Source of the DNA: Paraburkholderia oxyphila NBRC 105797
GTDB lineage: Bacteria; Pseudomonadota; Gammaproteobacteria; Burkholderiales; Burkholderiaceae
Reading direction: 5' to 3'
Assembly: GCF_000685075.1 (NCBI RefSeq)
Contig: NZ_BAYD01000007.1
Span: forward strand, 124,001-188,000
DNA: 64,000 nt
Below the pieces are notes generated by a model. That model was not told where the DNA came from. It saw only the letters and a list, made by a program, of their open reading frames with translations, and searched no databases. The translations under genes were made by a program, and so were the position numbers. Positions 13,622-22,303 of the stretch are shown here, piece after piece (positions within the stretch are counted from its first letter, which is position 1; each line of letters starts with the position of its first letter).

Positions 13622-14041
13622 TTACCAGCCCCAACCCCAGCCGGGGTAGCCATAGCCGATGCCCGTGCCCCAGCCGCCTCCCCATCCGCCGCTGTAGTAA
13701 CTGCCGTAGACGGTCACGGGCGGTGTATAGGCGCGCGCCCAGGCTTGCGCGGCGGCTTCCGCAGTGGCTGCACGGTCCGACTCGGTGAGCGCCTGACGGT
13801 CGATCGCGTCATAGCGGGCGCGCTCGTCAGGTGTCAGCACCGGCGCGCTTTGCAGCGCGTCCGCCTGGTTGGCGGGCAGGCGGCTGTATATCGGCGAAGG
13901 TCCTGGAGGGTCGAGCGTGCAGCCGCTCATGAGCGTGACGCCGGCGACCCCAGCGCCGAGCGCGCCCATCGCGAGCAGCGCCTTTGCATGCCGCAATCCC
14001 CGTGCGCGCGACTGCCATGCGAAGGACTTCTTCGTCTTCAT
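13622..14041 (-). CDS. Small putative lipoprotein with Gly/Trp/Tyr-rich tail
   Basis: A 139-residue protein of unknown function. The N-terminus is strongly basic (first 20 residues), followed by an Ala/Gly-rich hydrophobic stretch and TLMSGC, a plausible lipobox with Cys41 as the lipidated residue. The mature part has a short charged segment (LTPDERARYDAIDRQALTES) and ends in about 30 residues composed nearly entirely of Gly, Trp and Tyr (from VYGSYYSGGWGGG to the C-terminus). The start at 14041 has GGAGGAAAA nine or so bases upstream; an upstream ATG at 14074 lacks one. It is the last gene of a leftward set behind hslO and converges on ftsB. Confidence 0.75.
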   Translation of the reverse strand: MKTKKSFAWQSRARGLRHAKALLAMGALGAGVAGVTLMSGCTLDPPGPSPIYSRLPANQADALQSAPVLTPDERARYDAIDRQALTESDRAATAEAAAQAWARAYTPPVTVYGSYYSGGWGGGWGTGIGYGYPGWGWGW

Positions 14042-14146
14042 TGCTTTTCCTCCATCTGTCGGACGCCTAAGCAACGCGAAATGATGAGCGGGTCCGAGAT
14101 TCAGCTCATGGTTGCGGCCGTGCGCCGCCGCGCCGGCCGCTATCGA

Positions 14147-15124
14147 TCAGTGGCGCCGGTCCGCCGCGGGGGTGACACCTTCTGAGAGCCCAGGCGTGGC
14201 GAAAAGTTGCGCCACATCCACGGGATCGAACTCGTAGCGCTGGTTGCAATAGTCGCAATGAATTTCGACGTGGCCGCGCTCCTCGATCACGCCGTCGACT
14301 TCCTCGCGGCCCAGCATCTTGAGCATCGCGCCCACTTTTTCGCGCGAGCAGCTGCACAGGAAGCGCGTGGTCACGGGCTCGAAGTGATTCACGTTCTCCT
14401 GCCAGAACAGGCGGCGGAATAGCGTCTCGGGTTCCTGTTCGAGCAGTTCTTGGCGCGTGAGCGTGCCGCCGAGCGTGCAGACGCGTTCCCATGTGTCGGT
14501 GTCGAGCTCATGAGGATGCGGCACAATGCCGCCATCGCCGGGCAGCTTCTGCAGCAGCATGCCGACCGCGCGGTCGTCGTTCGCGCCCAGCCACAGGCGC
14601 GTGTCGAGCTGCTCGGAATGATGCATGTAGTGCTCGAGGACTTCCGCGACGGACTTCAGCGGGCCGTCCTCGCCATTCAGCGGCACGATGCCCTGGTACG
14701 GCTGCTGGCCGGGCTGCTTGTTGGCCGGATCGAGCGTGATCACACAACGGCCGTGACCGCTTACGTTGATGAGATCGGCGAGCGTGGCGCCTTCGGCGAG
14801 CGCGGCCACGTCCTCGGCTTCGATGCCATCTGCGAGCCGCGCGGTGGCGCGCATCGAGAGGTCCGAGCTGCACTGCACGACCAGCATCCGCACCGGGCCG
14901 TCGCCGAGAATCTGCATGATCAGCGTGCCGTCGAACTTCAGGTTCGCCGAGAGCAGGGCGCAGGCGGCCATCATTTCGCCGAGCACGGTGCGCACGGGCG
15001 TCGGGTACTGGCGGCGCGTCAGCACCTCTTGCCACGTATTGCGCAACGAGACGATCTCGCCGCGCACGGGCGCCGCGCTGAACATGAATTTCTGCAACTG
15101 GTCGTTCACAATCTTTTCCTTCAT
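14147..15124 (-). CDS. hslO: Redox-regulated molecular chaperone Hsp33
   Basis: Cytoplasmic holdase that is switched on by oxidation of a zinc-bound cysteine centre. The 325-residue product carries the C-terminal redox switch, with CSC in FLCSCSREKV and CDYC in IHCDYCNQRYEF, so all four zinc-coordinating cysteines are present. The N-terminal substrate-binding domain is intact (FMFSAAPVRGEIVSL, then the GEMMAACALLSANLKFDGTL region). A tail of about 20 residues after the zinc domain is slightly longer than in E. coli. Starts at 15124 (MKEKIVNDQLQKF). It lies about 50 bases after the gamma-carbonic-anhydrase-like gene on the same strand. Confidence 0.95.
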   Translation of the reverse strand: MKEKIVNDQLQKFMFSAAPVRGEIVSLRNTWQEVLTRRQYPTPVRTVLGEMMAACALLSANLKFDGTLIMQILGDGPVRMLVVQCSSDLSMRATARLADGIEAEDVAALAEGATLADLINVSGHGRCVITLDPANKQPGQQPYQGIVPLNGEDGPLKSVAEVLEHYMHHSEQLDTRLWLGANDDRAVGMLLQKLPGDGGIVPHPHELDTDTWERVCTLGGTLTRQELLEQEPETLFRRLFWQENVNHFEPVTTRFLCSCSREKVGAMLKMLGREEVDGVIEERGHVEIHCDYCNQRYEFDPVDVAQLFATPGLSEGVTPAADRRH

Positions 15125-15175
15125 TTCGATCCTTGCGGCACGTCCCGTAGACTGCAGCGGCGAGGCGGGCAGCCT

Positions 15176-15700
15176 TTAGCCGATGCGCACGAGTTGCGCC
15201 TTGAAATACTCCCGGCGCTGCGCGTAGACGTCCGCGTTGCGCTTGAGGCCGGCAATGTCGGCCTCGGTGAGCTCACGCACCACTTTGGCCGGCGCGCCGA
15301 GAATGAGCGAGTTGTCGGGGAACACCTTGCCTTCCGTGACAACGGCGCCCGCACCAACCAGACAGTTGCGGCCGATCACCGCACCATTCAAGACCACGGC
15401 CTGAATGCCGATGAGCGCGCCTTCCTTCACCGTGCAGCCGTGCAGCATGGCCTGGTGCCCGATCGTCACGTTCGCTTCGAGCGTGAGGGGGTAGCCGGGG
15501 TCGGTGTGCAGGACCGCGCCTTCCTGAACGTTGCTGCGCGGGCCGACCTTGATCGGCTCGTTGTCGCCGCGCAGGGTTGCGCCGAACCAGACGCTCGAAT
15601 CCTCGGCCAGTTCGACCTTGCCGATGACGGTGGCGTTGTCCGCGACAAATACGCTCTCGTGAATGGTGGGCGCTGCTTCGCCAAGCTTGTAGATGGCCAC
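15176..15700 (-). CDS. Gamma-carbonic-anhydrase-like hexapeptide-repeat protein (YrdA/PaaY type)
   Basis: A 174-residue left-handed beta-helix protein built of hexapeptide repeats (for example NATVIGKVELAEDSSVWFG, NCLVGAGAVVTEG). The metal-ligand histidines of the gamma-carbonic-anhydrase family are visible in VLHTDPG and in IGHQAMLHGC. The family is often annotated YrdA or gamma-CA; many members have no proven carbonic anhydrase activity. The start is GTG at 15700, chosen because AAAGGAGA lies upstream at normal distance and because conserved sequence (AIYKLGE) begins at once. The frame continues upstream into non-conserved sequence. Divergent from the DUF455 gene. Confidence 0.87.
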   Translation of the reverse strand: MAIYKLGEAAPTIHESVFVADNATVIGKVELAEDSSVWFGATLRGDNEPIKVGPRSNVQEGAVLHTDPGYPLTLEANVTIGHQAMLHGCTVKEGALIGIQAVVLNGAVIGRNCLVGAGAVVTEGKVFPDNSLILGAPAKVVRELTEADIAGLKRNADVYAQRREYFKAQLVRIG

Positions 15701-15914
15701 GGTGTTACGTCTCCTTTTATCTTGCTGTGGGGCGCCTGCGGGCGCGCTCGAGAGCGCAGGCGGCGCAGGCCGGGTGAATCGCGTATTGTAAACGGTTGCG
15801 TGCGTACGCTCGTCCTGCCTCCGCAAACGCGCGGGTTGGCATGCGTGGCAGCGCTTGCGGCGCCCGCCGAGGCGCGCATTCCTGAGTTTCTTGCCGATTT
15901 TTGTCCGTTTTGCA

Positions 15915-16859
15915 ATGAGTTCCGTGTTTTCCGAAGCCGCCGCCTCCACGCCCCGGCATCCCGCCGATTCTGCCCACGGCGCCCCCTGCATCCCGGCCCG
16001 TATCGATTGGCGCGCCGCCGCCCTCGACGCCCTGCGCGAACGCGATCCGCTTGCCAAGGCCGAAGCCGTGCGCGTGCTCCATGCCGAGGCGCTGGAGGCA
16101 GCGTCCCAAGGCGTGACGCACTGGGACGCCTCAAGTGCGCTCGTCGCGCACGGCGAGCTCCCCGGCCGCCCGACGCGCCCCGAGCTGGTCGAGCCGCGCA
16201 GCCTGCAGCGCCGCAGCATGAGCACGCCGCAAGGGCGCGTGGTGTTGCTGCATGCGCTGGCGCATATCGAGTTCAACGCGATCAATCTCGCGCTCGACGC
16301 CGTGTGGCGCTTCCCGAATCTGCCCGACGCTTTCTACGCCGACTGGCTCCGGGTCGCGGCTGAAGAGGCGTATCACTTCTCGCTGCTGCGCCAGCGGCTC
16401 GCCGACTACGGCCATGCCTACGGCGATTTCCCGGCGCACAACGGCCTCTGGGAGATGTGCGAGCGCACCAGCGGCGACGTGCTCGCGCGTATGGCGCTCG
16501 TGCCGCGCGTGCTGGAGGCGCGCGGTCTCGACGCCTCGCCGCCCATCCGCGTACGCCTGAAGCAGGCCGGCGACGACGAGTCCGCAGCGATCCTCGACAT
16601 CATCCTGCGCGACGAGGTCGGGCACGTGCGCATCGGCAATCACTGGTTCCGCTATTTATGCGAAGCGCGCGGCCTCGATCCGCACGCCGCGTGGCTCGCG
16701 CTCGCCGCGCAGTACAACGCGCCACGCATGCGCGGGCCCTTCAATTTCGAGGCGCGCCGCTCGGCGGGCTTCGATCAGGCCGAGCTCGATACCCTGGCGG
16801 CGCAGGACGCCGCCGCGGCAAGCGAATCCGCCGCCCGTCGCGGCGCTGAAGAAAAATGA
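15915..16859 (+). CDS. DUF455 ferritin-like family protein
   Basis: A 314-residue protein of the DUF455 family, a ferritin-like four-helix bundle group. The helices carry the carboxylate/histidine pattern expected for a di-iron site: ALAHIEFNAINLALDAVWRF, then AAEEAYHFSLL, then ILRDEVGHVRIGNHWFRYLC. DUF455 is related to the tRNA hydroxylase MiaE, but substrate and reaction are not known, so I assign none. Start at 15915 (MSSVFSEAA); an earlier ATG at 15855 would extend it with basic residues that look non-coding. It is divergent from the gamma-carbonic-anhydrase-like gene and about 70 bases upstream of a hydrolase gene. Confidence 0.85.
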   Translation: MSSVFSEAAASTPRHPADSAHGAPCIPARIDWRAAALDALRERDPLAKAEAVRVLHAEALEAASQGVTHWDASSALVAHGELPGRPTRPELVEPRSLQRRSMSTPQGRVVLLHALAHIEFNAINLALDAVWRFPNLPDAFYADWLRVAAEEAYHFSLLRQRLADYGHAYGDFPAHNGLWEMCERTSGDVLARMALVPRVLEARGLDASPPIRVRLKQAGDDESAAILDIILRDEVGHVRIGNHWFRYLCEARGLDPHAAWLALAAQYNAPRMRGPFNFEARRSAGFDQAELDTLAAQDAAAASESAARRGAEEK

Positions 16860-16892
16860 AAGGGCTTTAGCCCATCCGTCAGAACGTGTCGA

Positions 16893-16898
16893 TATAAT
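16893..16898 (+). promoter_or_regulatory. Probable -10 box upstream of the second hydrolase
   Basis: A perfect TATAAT lies 30 bases before the hydrolase ATG at 16929 and just after the DUF455 stop. The -35 region is not recognisable at standard spacing. Confidence 0.45.
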
Positions 16899-16928
16899 CG
16901 AACGACCATTCGTTTTTGTGCGAGCGCA

Positions 16929-17837
16929 ATGAATCTTTCCCGATCCGAATTCGTCGACGTGAACGGCGTCCGCCTGCACGTGCGTCGCTGGGGCGCCGAA
17001 GACGCGCCCATGCTCTTCATGTTGCATGGCTGGATGGACGTGGCCGCCTCGTTCCAGTTCGTCGTCGACGCGCTCGGCGGCAACTGGCAGGTGATCGCGC
17101 CGGATATGCGCGGTTTCGGCCTGTCCGACTGGCCGGCGGCGCAGCGGGGCGGGGGCAGCTACTGGTTCCACGATTACGTCGCCGACCTGGACGCGCTGCT
17201 CGAGCACTACGCGCCTCGAGGTGAAGTGAACCTCGTCGGGCACAGCCTCGGCGCGAACATCGTGTGCTTCTATGCCGGCGTGCGGCCCGAGCGCGTGCGG
17301 CGCGTGGTCGATCTGGAGGGCTTCGGCATGCCGGCGGCCGTGCCCGCACAGGCGCCAGGCCGCGTGCGGCAATGGCTCGACGAGATGCGCGCGCCGCCGC
17401 AATTGCGCCCCTACGCGACGCTCGACGACGTCGCCGCGCGGCTCGTGAAAACGAACCCGCGCCTCGCGCCCGCGCGTGCGCGCTTTCTCGCCCAGCACTG
17501 GTCGAAGCCCGTGGATGGCACGGGCGGCCAGCAAGGCGAGGGCGGCTATATCCTGCTCGGCGACCCCGCGCACAAGATGGTCAACCCGGTGCTGTATCGC
17601 CTGGAAGAGATCATGGCGGTCTGGGCGTGCGTGCGGGCGAAGGTGCTCCATGTCGAAGCGAGGCAGTCGGAGACGCTCGCGCGGATTGCGGGCAAGGTGC
17701 CCATCGGCGAGTTCAAGAAGCGCTTCGAGGCGTTTCCCGACTGGCGCGAGCGCTTCATCGACGATGCGGGCCACATGGTCCATCACGATCAGCCCGAAGC
17801 CGTCGCCCACCTCATCGAGGCGTTCTGCGCCGGCTAG
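16929..17837 (+). CDS. Alpha/beta hydrolase
   Basis: A 302-residue cytosolic alpha/beta-hydrolase. LFMLHGWMDVAASFQFVVD gives the oxyanion hole, PDMRGFGLSDW the second landmark, GHSLGAN (about residues 103-109) the nucleophile elbow, and the DAGHMVHHDQPEAVA segment the catalytic histidine. The HGWMD and RGFGLSDW variants are like those in serine-hydrolase-like family proteins; the substrate is not predictable. Probable own promoter at 16893. The next gene (rnm) starts about 100 bases downstream behind another possible -10 (TAAAAT, 17909-17914). Confidence 0.87.
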   Translation: MNLSRSEFVDVNGVRLHVRRWGAEDAPMLFMLHGWMDVAASFQFVVDALGGNWQVIAPDMRGFGLSDWPAAQRGGGSYWFHDYVADLDALLEHYAPRGEVNLVGHSLGANIVCFYAGVRPERVRRVVDLEGFGMPAAVPAQAPGRVRQWLDEMRAPPQLRPYATLDDVAARLVKTNPRLAPARARFLAQHWSKPVDGTGGQQGEGGYILLGDPAHKMVNPVLYRLEEIMAVWACVRAKVLHVEARQSETLARIAGKVPIGEFKKRFEAFPDWRERFIDDAGHMVHHDQPEAVAHLIEAFCAG

Positions 17838-17940
17838 TATTCCCGCCTGCGTGCGCCGGGGCACACGAAGGCCGGCCGGACGCCTGCGACGCCTTCGTCG
17901 CATTGCAGTAAAATGGGCTGTTACTCTTTTTAAGCCTGCG

Positions 17941-18771
17941 ATGAACGCCGATCTCCATTGTCACTCCACTGTCTCCGACGGCCAGATGGCCCCGGCTGCC
18001 GTCGCGCAGCTGGCGAAGGCGGGCGGCGTGACGCTGTGGGCGCTCACCGATCACGACGAGCTGGGCGGCCAGCACGAGGCGCGGGCCGCCGCCGAGGCGC
18101 TCGGCATGCGCTATCTCACGGGCGTCGAGATTTCGGTCACGTGGGCGTCGCGCACGGTGCACATCGTCGGTCTGCACGTCGATCCCGATTGCAAGGCGCT
18201 GGTCGACGGGCTCGCGCGCACGCGCAACGGCCGCGCCGCGCGCGCCGAAGCGATTGGCGAACGGCTGGAGACGCTCGGCATCCCGAACGCCTACGAAGGC
18301 GCGCTCCAGTACGTCTCGAATCCCGACCTGATTTCGCGCACGCATTTCGCGCGCTTTCTCGTGGAATCGGGGCGAGCCCAGAACACTCAAGACGCGTTCA
18401 CGCGCTGGCTGGGCGAGGGCAAACCCGGCTATGTCTCGCACCGCTGGGCCAAACTGGCGGACGCCGTCGCCTGGATCAAGGCCGCGGGCGGCGAGGCCGT
18501 GGTCGCGCATCCCGGCCGCTACCACTACACGCCGCTCGAATTCGACACCTTCTTTGGCGAGTTCATCGATCTGGGCGGCAAGGCCATTGAAGTCGTCACG
18601 GGCAGCCATACGCCCGACCAGTACGGCGAATACGCCGCCGTCGCCCGCCGCTTCGGCTTCGAAGCGTCGCGCGGCTCGGATTTTCACGCCCCGGGCCCCG
18701 ACGCGATCATGCCGGGCTCGCTGCCGCCGCTGCCTTCCGGTCTCAAGCCCGTCTGGGAGCGATGGCTGTAG
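17941..18771 (+). CDS. rnm: PHP-domain 5'-3' exoribonuclease / 3',5'-nucleoside bisphosphate phosphatase
   Basis: A 276-residue PHP-domain metallohydrolase orthologous to E. coli YciV/TrpH (RNase AM), which removes 5' nucleotides from short RNAs and hydrolyses 3',5'-nucleoside bisphosphates. Metal-binding motifs are in order: DLHCHSTVSDG at the N-terminus, ALTDHDELGG, TGVEIS, VVAHPGRYHY and the C-terminal RGSDFHAPG. Start at 17941 (MNADLHCH); longer in-frame starts would run through the upstream hydrolase gene. The pair rnm-yciO is adjacent here as in E. coli, which supports the assignment. Confidence 0.9.
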   Translation: MNADLHCHSTVSDGQMAPAAVAQLAKAGGVTLWALTDHDELGGQHEARAAAEALGMRYLTGVEISVTWASRTVHIVGLHVDPDCKALVDGLARTRNGRAARAEAIGERLETLGIPNAYEGALQYVSNPDLISRTHFARFLVESGRAQNTQDAFTRWLGEGKPGYVSHRWAKLADAVAWIKAAGGEAVVAHPGRYHYTPLEFDTFFGEFIDLGGKAIEVVTGSHTPDQYGEYAAVARRFGFEASRGSDFHAPGPDAIMPGSLPPLPSGLKPVWERWL

Positions 18772-18932
18772 GCCGCGCCCGCCGCGTGGCCCACAGCCGC
18801 CGTTCCTGAGCCTGCGCGCGGCCCGCCGCGCTCTGTTTCCGTGTTGTCCTGTTCGTCTCGCTGCGCGCGCTTGCACCGGAATTTCGCGTCGCGCTTCACG
18901 TTCCGCCTTGCCTTCGTCAGCTGATTACTGCC

Positions 18933-19568
18933 ATGTCACAGTTTTTTCGGCTTCACCCAGAAAATCCGCAGCCGCGCCTCGTCAAGCAGGCCGTGCAGAT
19001 CATCCGCGATGGCGGCGTGATCGCGCTGCCCACCGATTCGAGCTACGCGCTCGCCGCGCGCATCGACGACAAGCAGGCCGCGGAGCGTCTGCGGCGCATC
19101 CGCGGCCTCAACGACAAGGCGCTGCTCTCGCTGATGGTGCGCGATCTCTCCGAGCTCGCAAACTTCGCGATGGTGGACAATCGTCAGTACCGGCTCATCA
19201 AGTCGGTGACGCCGGGCCCTTACGTGTTCGTGCTGGAAGCGACGAAGGAAGTGCCGCGGCGGCTCTCGCATCCCTCGCGCAAGACCATCGGGCTGCGCGT
19301 GCCGGGTCACGCGATTCCGCTCGCGATCCTCGAGGAGCTGGGCGAGCCGCTACTCGCCTCGACGCTGATCCTGCCGCCCGACACCGAGGCCCTGAACGAT
19401 CCCGACGAAATCCGCGAGCGGCTCGAGAAGCAGCTCGATCTCGTGATCGACGGCGGGGCGTGCCCGCGCGAGTCGTCGAGCGTCATCGATCTCACGGGCG
19501 AGGAGCCCGTGCTCGTGCGCGCGGGGCTGGGCGACCTGACGCCGTTCGGGCTCGAGGAGCCGGCCTGA
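18933..19568 (+). CDS. yciO: YciO/Sua5/YrdC-family RNA-binding protein
   Basis: A 211-residue protein with the YrdC/Sua5 double-stranded-RNA-binding fold. The signature IIRDGGVIALPTDSSYALA matches the family nucleotide pocket, followed by LLSLMVRDLSEL, TPGPYVFVLEATKEVPRR, and IGLRVPGHAI. Family members such as TsaC make threonylcarbamoyl-adenylate for tRNA t6A; YciO paralogues lack or have weak activity, and I call this YciO because it is the longer form and sits directly after rnm as in E. coli. The true TsaC would be elsewhere. The exact biochemical role is unsettled. Confidence 0.85.
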   Translation: MSQFFRLHPENPQPRLVKQAVQIIRDGGVIALPTDSSYALAARIDDKQAAERLRRIRGLNDKALLSLMVRDLSELANFAMVDNRQYRLIKSVTPGPYVFVLEATKEVPRRLSHPSRKTIGLRVPGHAIPLAILEELGEPLLASTLILPPDTEALNDPDEIRERLEKQLDLVIDGGACPRESSSVIDLTGEEPVLVRAGLGDLTPFGLEEPA

Positions 19569-19646
19569 TGCGCGCGGTGGGCCCAGATCTCACATGCGCC
19601 GGCGCATCGGTTCCGCATTGACAGCGCGTTGTTACAATACGGCGCC

Positions 19647-20312
19647 ATGGAAGACAACATTATTCAGACGCTCGTCGTCTACGCGTTGCCCGTGATCTTC
19701 GCGATCACGCTGCACGAAGCCGCCCACGGATACGTTGCGCGCCTGCTCGGCGACAATACCGCCTATGTGCTGGGCCGCGTGTCGCTGAATCCGATGCGGC
19801 ACATCGATCCGGTCGGCACGATCGCGATGCCGCTCATTCTCTATTTCCTGACGAGCGGCGCCTTCGTGTTCGGCTATGCCAAGCCGGTGCCGATTGCGTT
19901 CGGCAACCTGCGCAATCCGCGCTGGGGCACGCTGTGGGTGGCCGCGGCGGGGCCGGCCTGCAACTTCGTGCAGTCGCTCCTGTGGGGCGTGTTCGGCGTA
20001 GCGCTGGCGGTGTTCGGCGTTCAGGAGCCGTTCTTCACGCGCATGGCCGCCGCCGGCATCGGCGTGAATCTGGTGCTCGGCGTGTTGAACCTGTTTCCGC
20101 TGCCGCCGCTCGACGGCGGCCGCGTGCTCGCGGCGCTGTTGCCCACGCGCGCGAGCATTGCGCTCTCGCGCCTCGAGCCCTATGGTTTCATCATCGTGAT
20201 GGCGCTCCTCGTGAGCGGCGTCTTTACGCGCTTCTGGCTGCGCCCGCTCGTGTCTCTCGGCTACGACGCGGTGACGGCTATCCTTACTCCCCTTGTATCG
20301 CTCTTTTCATAA
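19647..20312 (+). CDS. Site-2 protease family intramembrane zinc metalloprotease (M50)
   Basis: A 221-residue polytopic membrane protein of the S2P/M50 family without PDZ domains. The catalytic HEXXH is present as ITLHEAAHGYVA in the first long helix, and the second zinc-ligand motif as PPLDGGRVL. The NPMRHIDPVGT segment and five or six TM helices are typical. Substrates of this short subclass are not known; it is not RseP, which carries PDZ domains. The ATG at 19647 is chosen over the one at 19629 because the shorter form begins with the conserved MED-type soluble tail. It ends only four bases before trpS. Confidence 0.85.
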   Translation: MEDNIIQTLVVYALPVIFAITLHEAAHGYVARLLGDNTAYVLGRVSLNPMRHIDPVGTIAMPLILYFLTSGAFVFGYAKPVPIAFGNLRNPRWGTLWVAAAGPACNFVQSLLWGVFGVALAVFGVQEPFFTRMAAAGIGVNLVLGVLNLFPLPPLDGGRVLAALLPTRASIALSRLEPYGFIIVMALLVSGVFTRFWLRPLVSLGYDAVTAILTPLVSLFS

Positions 20313-20316
20313 CATC

Positions 20317-21519
20317 ATGTTCCCAGACCGTATCTTCTCCGGCATGCGGCCCACCGGGTCGCTGCACCTCGGCCACTATCACGGTGTGCTGAAAAACTGG
20401 GTGCGGCTTCAGTCCGAGTACCCGTGCTTCTTCTGCGTGGTCGACTGGCACGCGCTCACGACGCACTACGAAACGCCTGAGGTGATCGAGAAGAACGTGT
20501 GGGACGTGCTGATCGACTGGCTGGCTTCCGGCATCGACCCGAACCAGTCGACCCTCTTCATCCAGAGCCGCGTGCCCGAGCACGCCGAGCTCGCACTGCT
20601 GCTCGGCATGAGCACGCCGCTGTCGTGGCTCGAGCGCGTGCCCACCTACAAGGAGCAGATCGAGAAGCTGCGCGACAAGGATCTCGGCACTTACGGCTTC
20701 CTCGGCTATCCCGTGCTCATGGCCGCCGACATCCTGCTGTACCGCGCCTCGCTGGTGCCGGTGGGCGAGGACCAGGTGCCGCACGTCGAGATGGCGCGCG
20801 AAATGGCGCGGCGTTTCAACTACATGTACGGCCGGGAGCCTGGCTTCGAAGAGAAAGCCAACGACGCCGCGAAGAAGCTCGGCGGAAAGCGCTCGAAGCT
20901 CTATCACGAGCTGCGCGTCGCGTATCAGCAGGAAGGCAATGAAGAGGCGCTCGAACAGGCGCGCGCCATGCTGTCGGAGTCGCAGAGCCTGTCGATGAGC
21001 GACCGAGAGCGCCTGTTCGGCTACCTCGAAGGCTCGCGCAAGATCATCCTGCCGGAGCCGCAGGTGCTGCTGACCGAGGCCTCGCGCATGCCGGGTCTGG
21101 ACGGGCAGAAGATGTCGAAGTCCTACGGCAACACGATCGGCCTGCGCGAGGACGCCGAGTCGATCACGAAAAAGGTCCGCACCATGCCGACCGATCCGGC
21201 GCGCGTGCGCCGCACCGATCCGGGCGATCCGGACAAGTGCCCGGTGTGGCAGCTGCATCAGGTCTACACGGACGAAGCGACGCACGAGTGGGTGCAGAAG
21301 GGTTGCCGGACGGCGGGCATCGGCTGTCTCGAGTGCAAGCAGCCGGTGATCGAAGGCATCCTGCGCGAGCAGCAGCCGATGCTCGAGCGCGCGCAGAAGT
21401 ACATGGACGATCCGTCGCTGTTGCGCGCGATCGTGGCCGATGGTTGCGACAAGGCGCGCAAGTTCGCCAACGAGACCATGCGCGACGTGCGTGAGGCGAT
21501 GGGCCTCTCGTACAGCTAA
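20317..21519 (+). CDS. trpS: Tryptophan--tRNA ligase
   Basis: Class I aminoacyl-tRNA synthetase that charges tRNA-Trp. The HIGH motif appears as GSLHLGHYHG close to the N-terminus and KMSKS as GQKMSKSYGN. With 400 residues it is longer than E. coli TrpS (334), as is usual for the beta-proteobacterial form. The start at 20317 follows the conserved MFPDRIFSGMRPTG. It begins four bases after the protease gene stop and ends 14 bases before the methyltransferase, so these genes are one transcriptional unit. Confidence 0.96.
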   Translation: MFPDRIFSGMRPTGSLHLGHYHGVLKNWVRLQSEYPCFFCVVDWHALTTHYETPEVIEKNVWDVLIDWLASGIDPNQSTLFIQSRVPEHAELALLLGMSTPLSWLERVPTYKEQIEKLRDKDLGTYGFLGYPVLMAADILLYRASLVPVGEDQVPHVEMAREMARRFNYMYGREPGFEEKANDAAKKLGGKRSKLYHELRVAYQQEGNEEALEQARAMLSESQSLSMSDRERLFGYLEGSRKIILPEPQVLLTEASRMPGLDGQKMSKSYGNTIGLREDAESITKKVRTMPTDPARVRRTDPGDPDKCPVWQLHQVYTDEATHEWVQKGCRTAGIGCLECKQPVIEGILREQQPMLERAQKYMDDPSLLRAIVADGCDKARKFANETMRDVREAMGLSYS

Positions 21520-21533
21520 GGCAGACAATCGCG

Positions 21534-22259
21534 ATGACGCCCACGTCCGGCGGCGGTGCGCCGCCAGCGCCCAAGGGGTTGGCCCATGGCGGGCTGGCCC
21601 ATCAGGGTCCGACCCATGCGGGGCTCTCCGAGCCGTCCGGCTGGGTGCGCCAGTGGGCGCACCTGATCGCGCCGGGTGGCACGGTGCTCGACCTCGCCTC
21701 GGGCGCGGGGCGCCATGCGCGCTGGTTTGCGGCCCACGGCCATCCGGTCGCGGCGCTCGACCGCGACGTCGCCGCGCTCGCGACAATGCGCGACGTGGCC
21801 GGCATCGCCACGCTCGAGTGCGACCTCGAAGGCGCGCCCTGGCCGCTCCCGGACGATGCGCGTTTTGCGGGCATAGTCGTCACAAATTATCTGTATCGTC
21901 CGCTCATGCCGCGTCTCATCGACGCGTTGGCGTCGGGCGGCGTGCTGATCTACGAAACCTTCGCGCAGGGCAACGAGACTGTCGGCAAGCCTTCGAACCC
22001 GGCATTCCTGCTGGCGCCGGGCGAGTTGCTGGCGGTCTGCACGCCCGCGCTGCGCGTGATCGCCTACCAGGACGGATTTATCCCGCAACCCCGGGAAGCG
22101 TTCGTCCAGCGCATCTGCGCCGTGCGCGAGATGCGCCCGGCGCAAAATTCATCGGCGGAAAATTTTGCCCGTCAGAACGGCGCGGATACGGTCGAAAGAA
22201 CCGGTAACAGCGCGGCGACTCAGGTACTACCCCTGGTGCGTTACGATCTGACCAGGTAA
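21534..22259 (+). CDS. Class I SAM-dependent methyltransferase
   Basis: A 241-residue Rossmann-fold methyltransferase. Motif I is VLDLASGAGRHARWFA, motif II ends in ALDRD, and motif IV is IVVTNYLYRPLMP, followed by the GGVLIYETFAQGNE strand. This arrangement matches the small TehB-like/hypothetical methyltransferases found next to trpS in Burkholderiaceae. The substrate is unknown. The first 35 residues are unusual: a three-fold repeat GLAHG-GLAHQ-GPTHA encoded by a 15-bp tandem repeat. The C-terminal 40 residues are polar and probably disordered. Confidence 0.8.
   Translation: MTPTSGGGAPPAPKGLAHGGLAHQGPTHAGLSEPSGWVRQWAHLIAPGGTVLDLASGAGRHARWFAAHGHPVAALDRDVAALATMRDVAGIATLECDLEGAPWPLPDDARFAGIVVTNYLYRPLMPRLIDALASGGVLIYETFAQGNETVGKPSNPAFLLAPGELLAVCTPALRVIAYQDGFIPQPREAFVQRICAVREMRPAQNSSAENFARQNGADTVERTGNSAATQVLPLVRYDLTR
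21576..21620 (+). repeat. 15-bp tandem repeat (3 units) inside the methyltransferase gene
   Basis: Units at 21576-21590, 21591-21605 and 21606-21620 share the core GGCCCAT or GACCCAT and encode five-residue repeats (residues 15-29). Because the unit length is a multiple of three, copy changes would keep the frame. Confidence 0.8.
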
Positions 22260-22262
22260 TCC

Positions 22263-22275
22263 GCTACAATCGCGG
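22263..22275 (+). promoter_or_regulatory. Possible dapA promoter element
   Basis: GCTACAATCGCGG contains a TACAAT -10-like hexamer (22265-22270) 34 bases before the dapA ATG. The same 13-mer with one change occurs before ndk (26324-26336). The -35 is unclear. Confidence 0.4.
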
Positions 22276-22303
22276 TTTAACGTACTCATTCTTTTGAAGT
22301 TTC

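Noticed and set aside
19618..19638. TTGACA and TACAAT before the S2P-family gene as a promoter
   Set aside because: The hexamers are only nine bases apart and the -10-like box is eight bases from the start codon, which is incompatible with a normal sigma-70 promoter.
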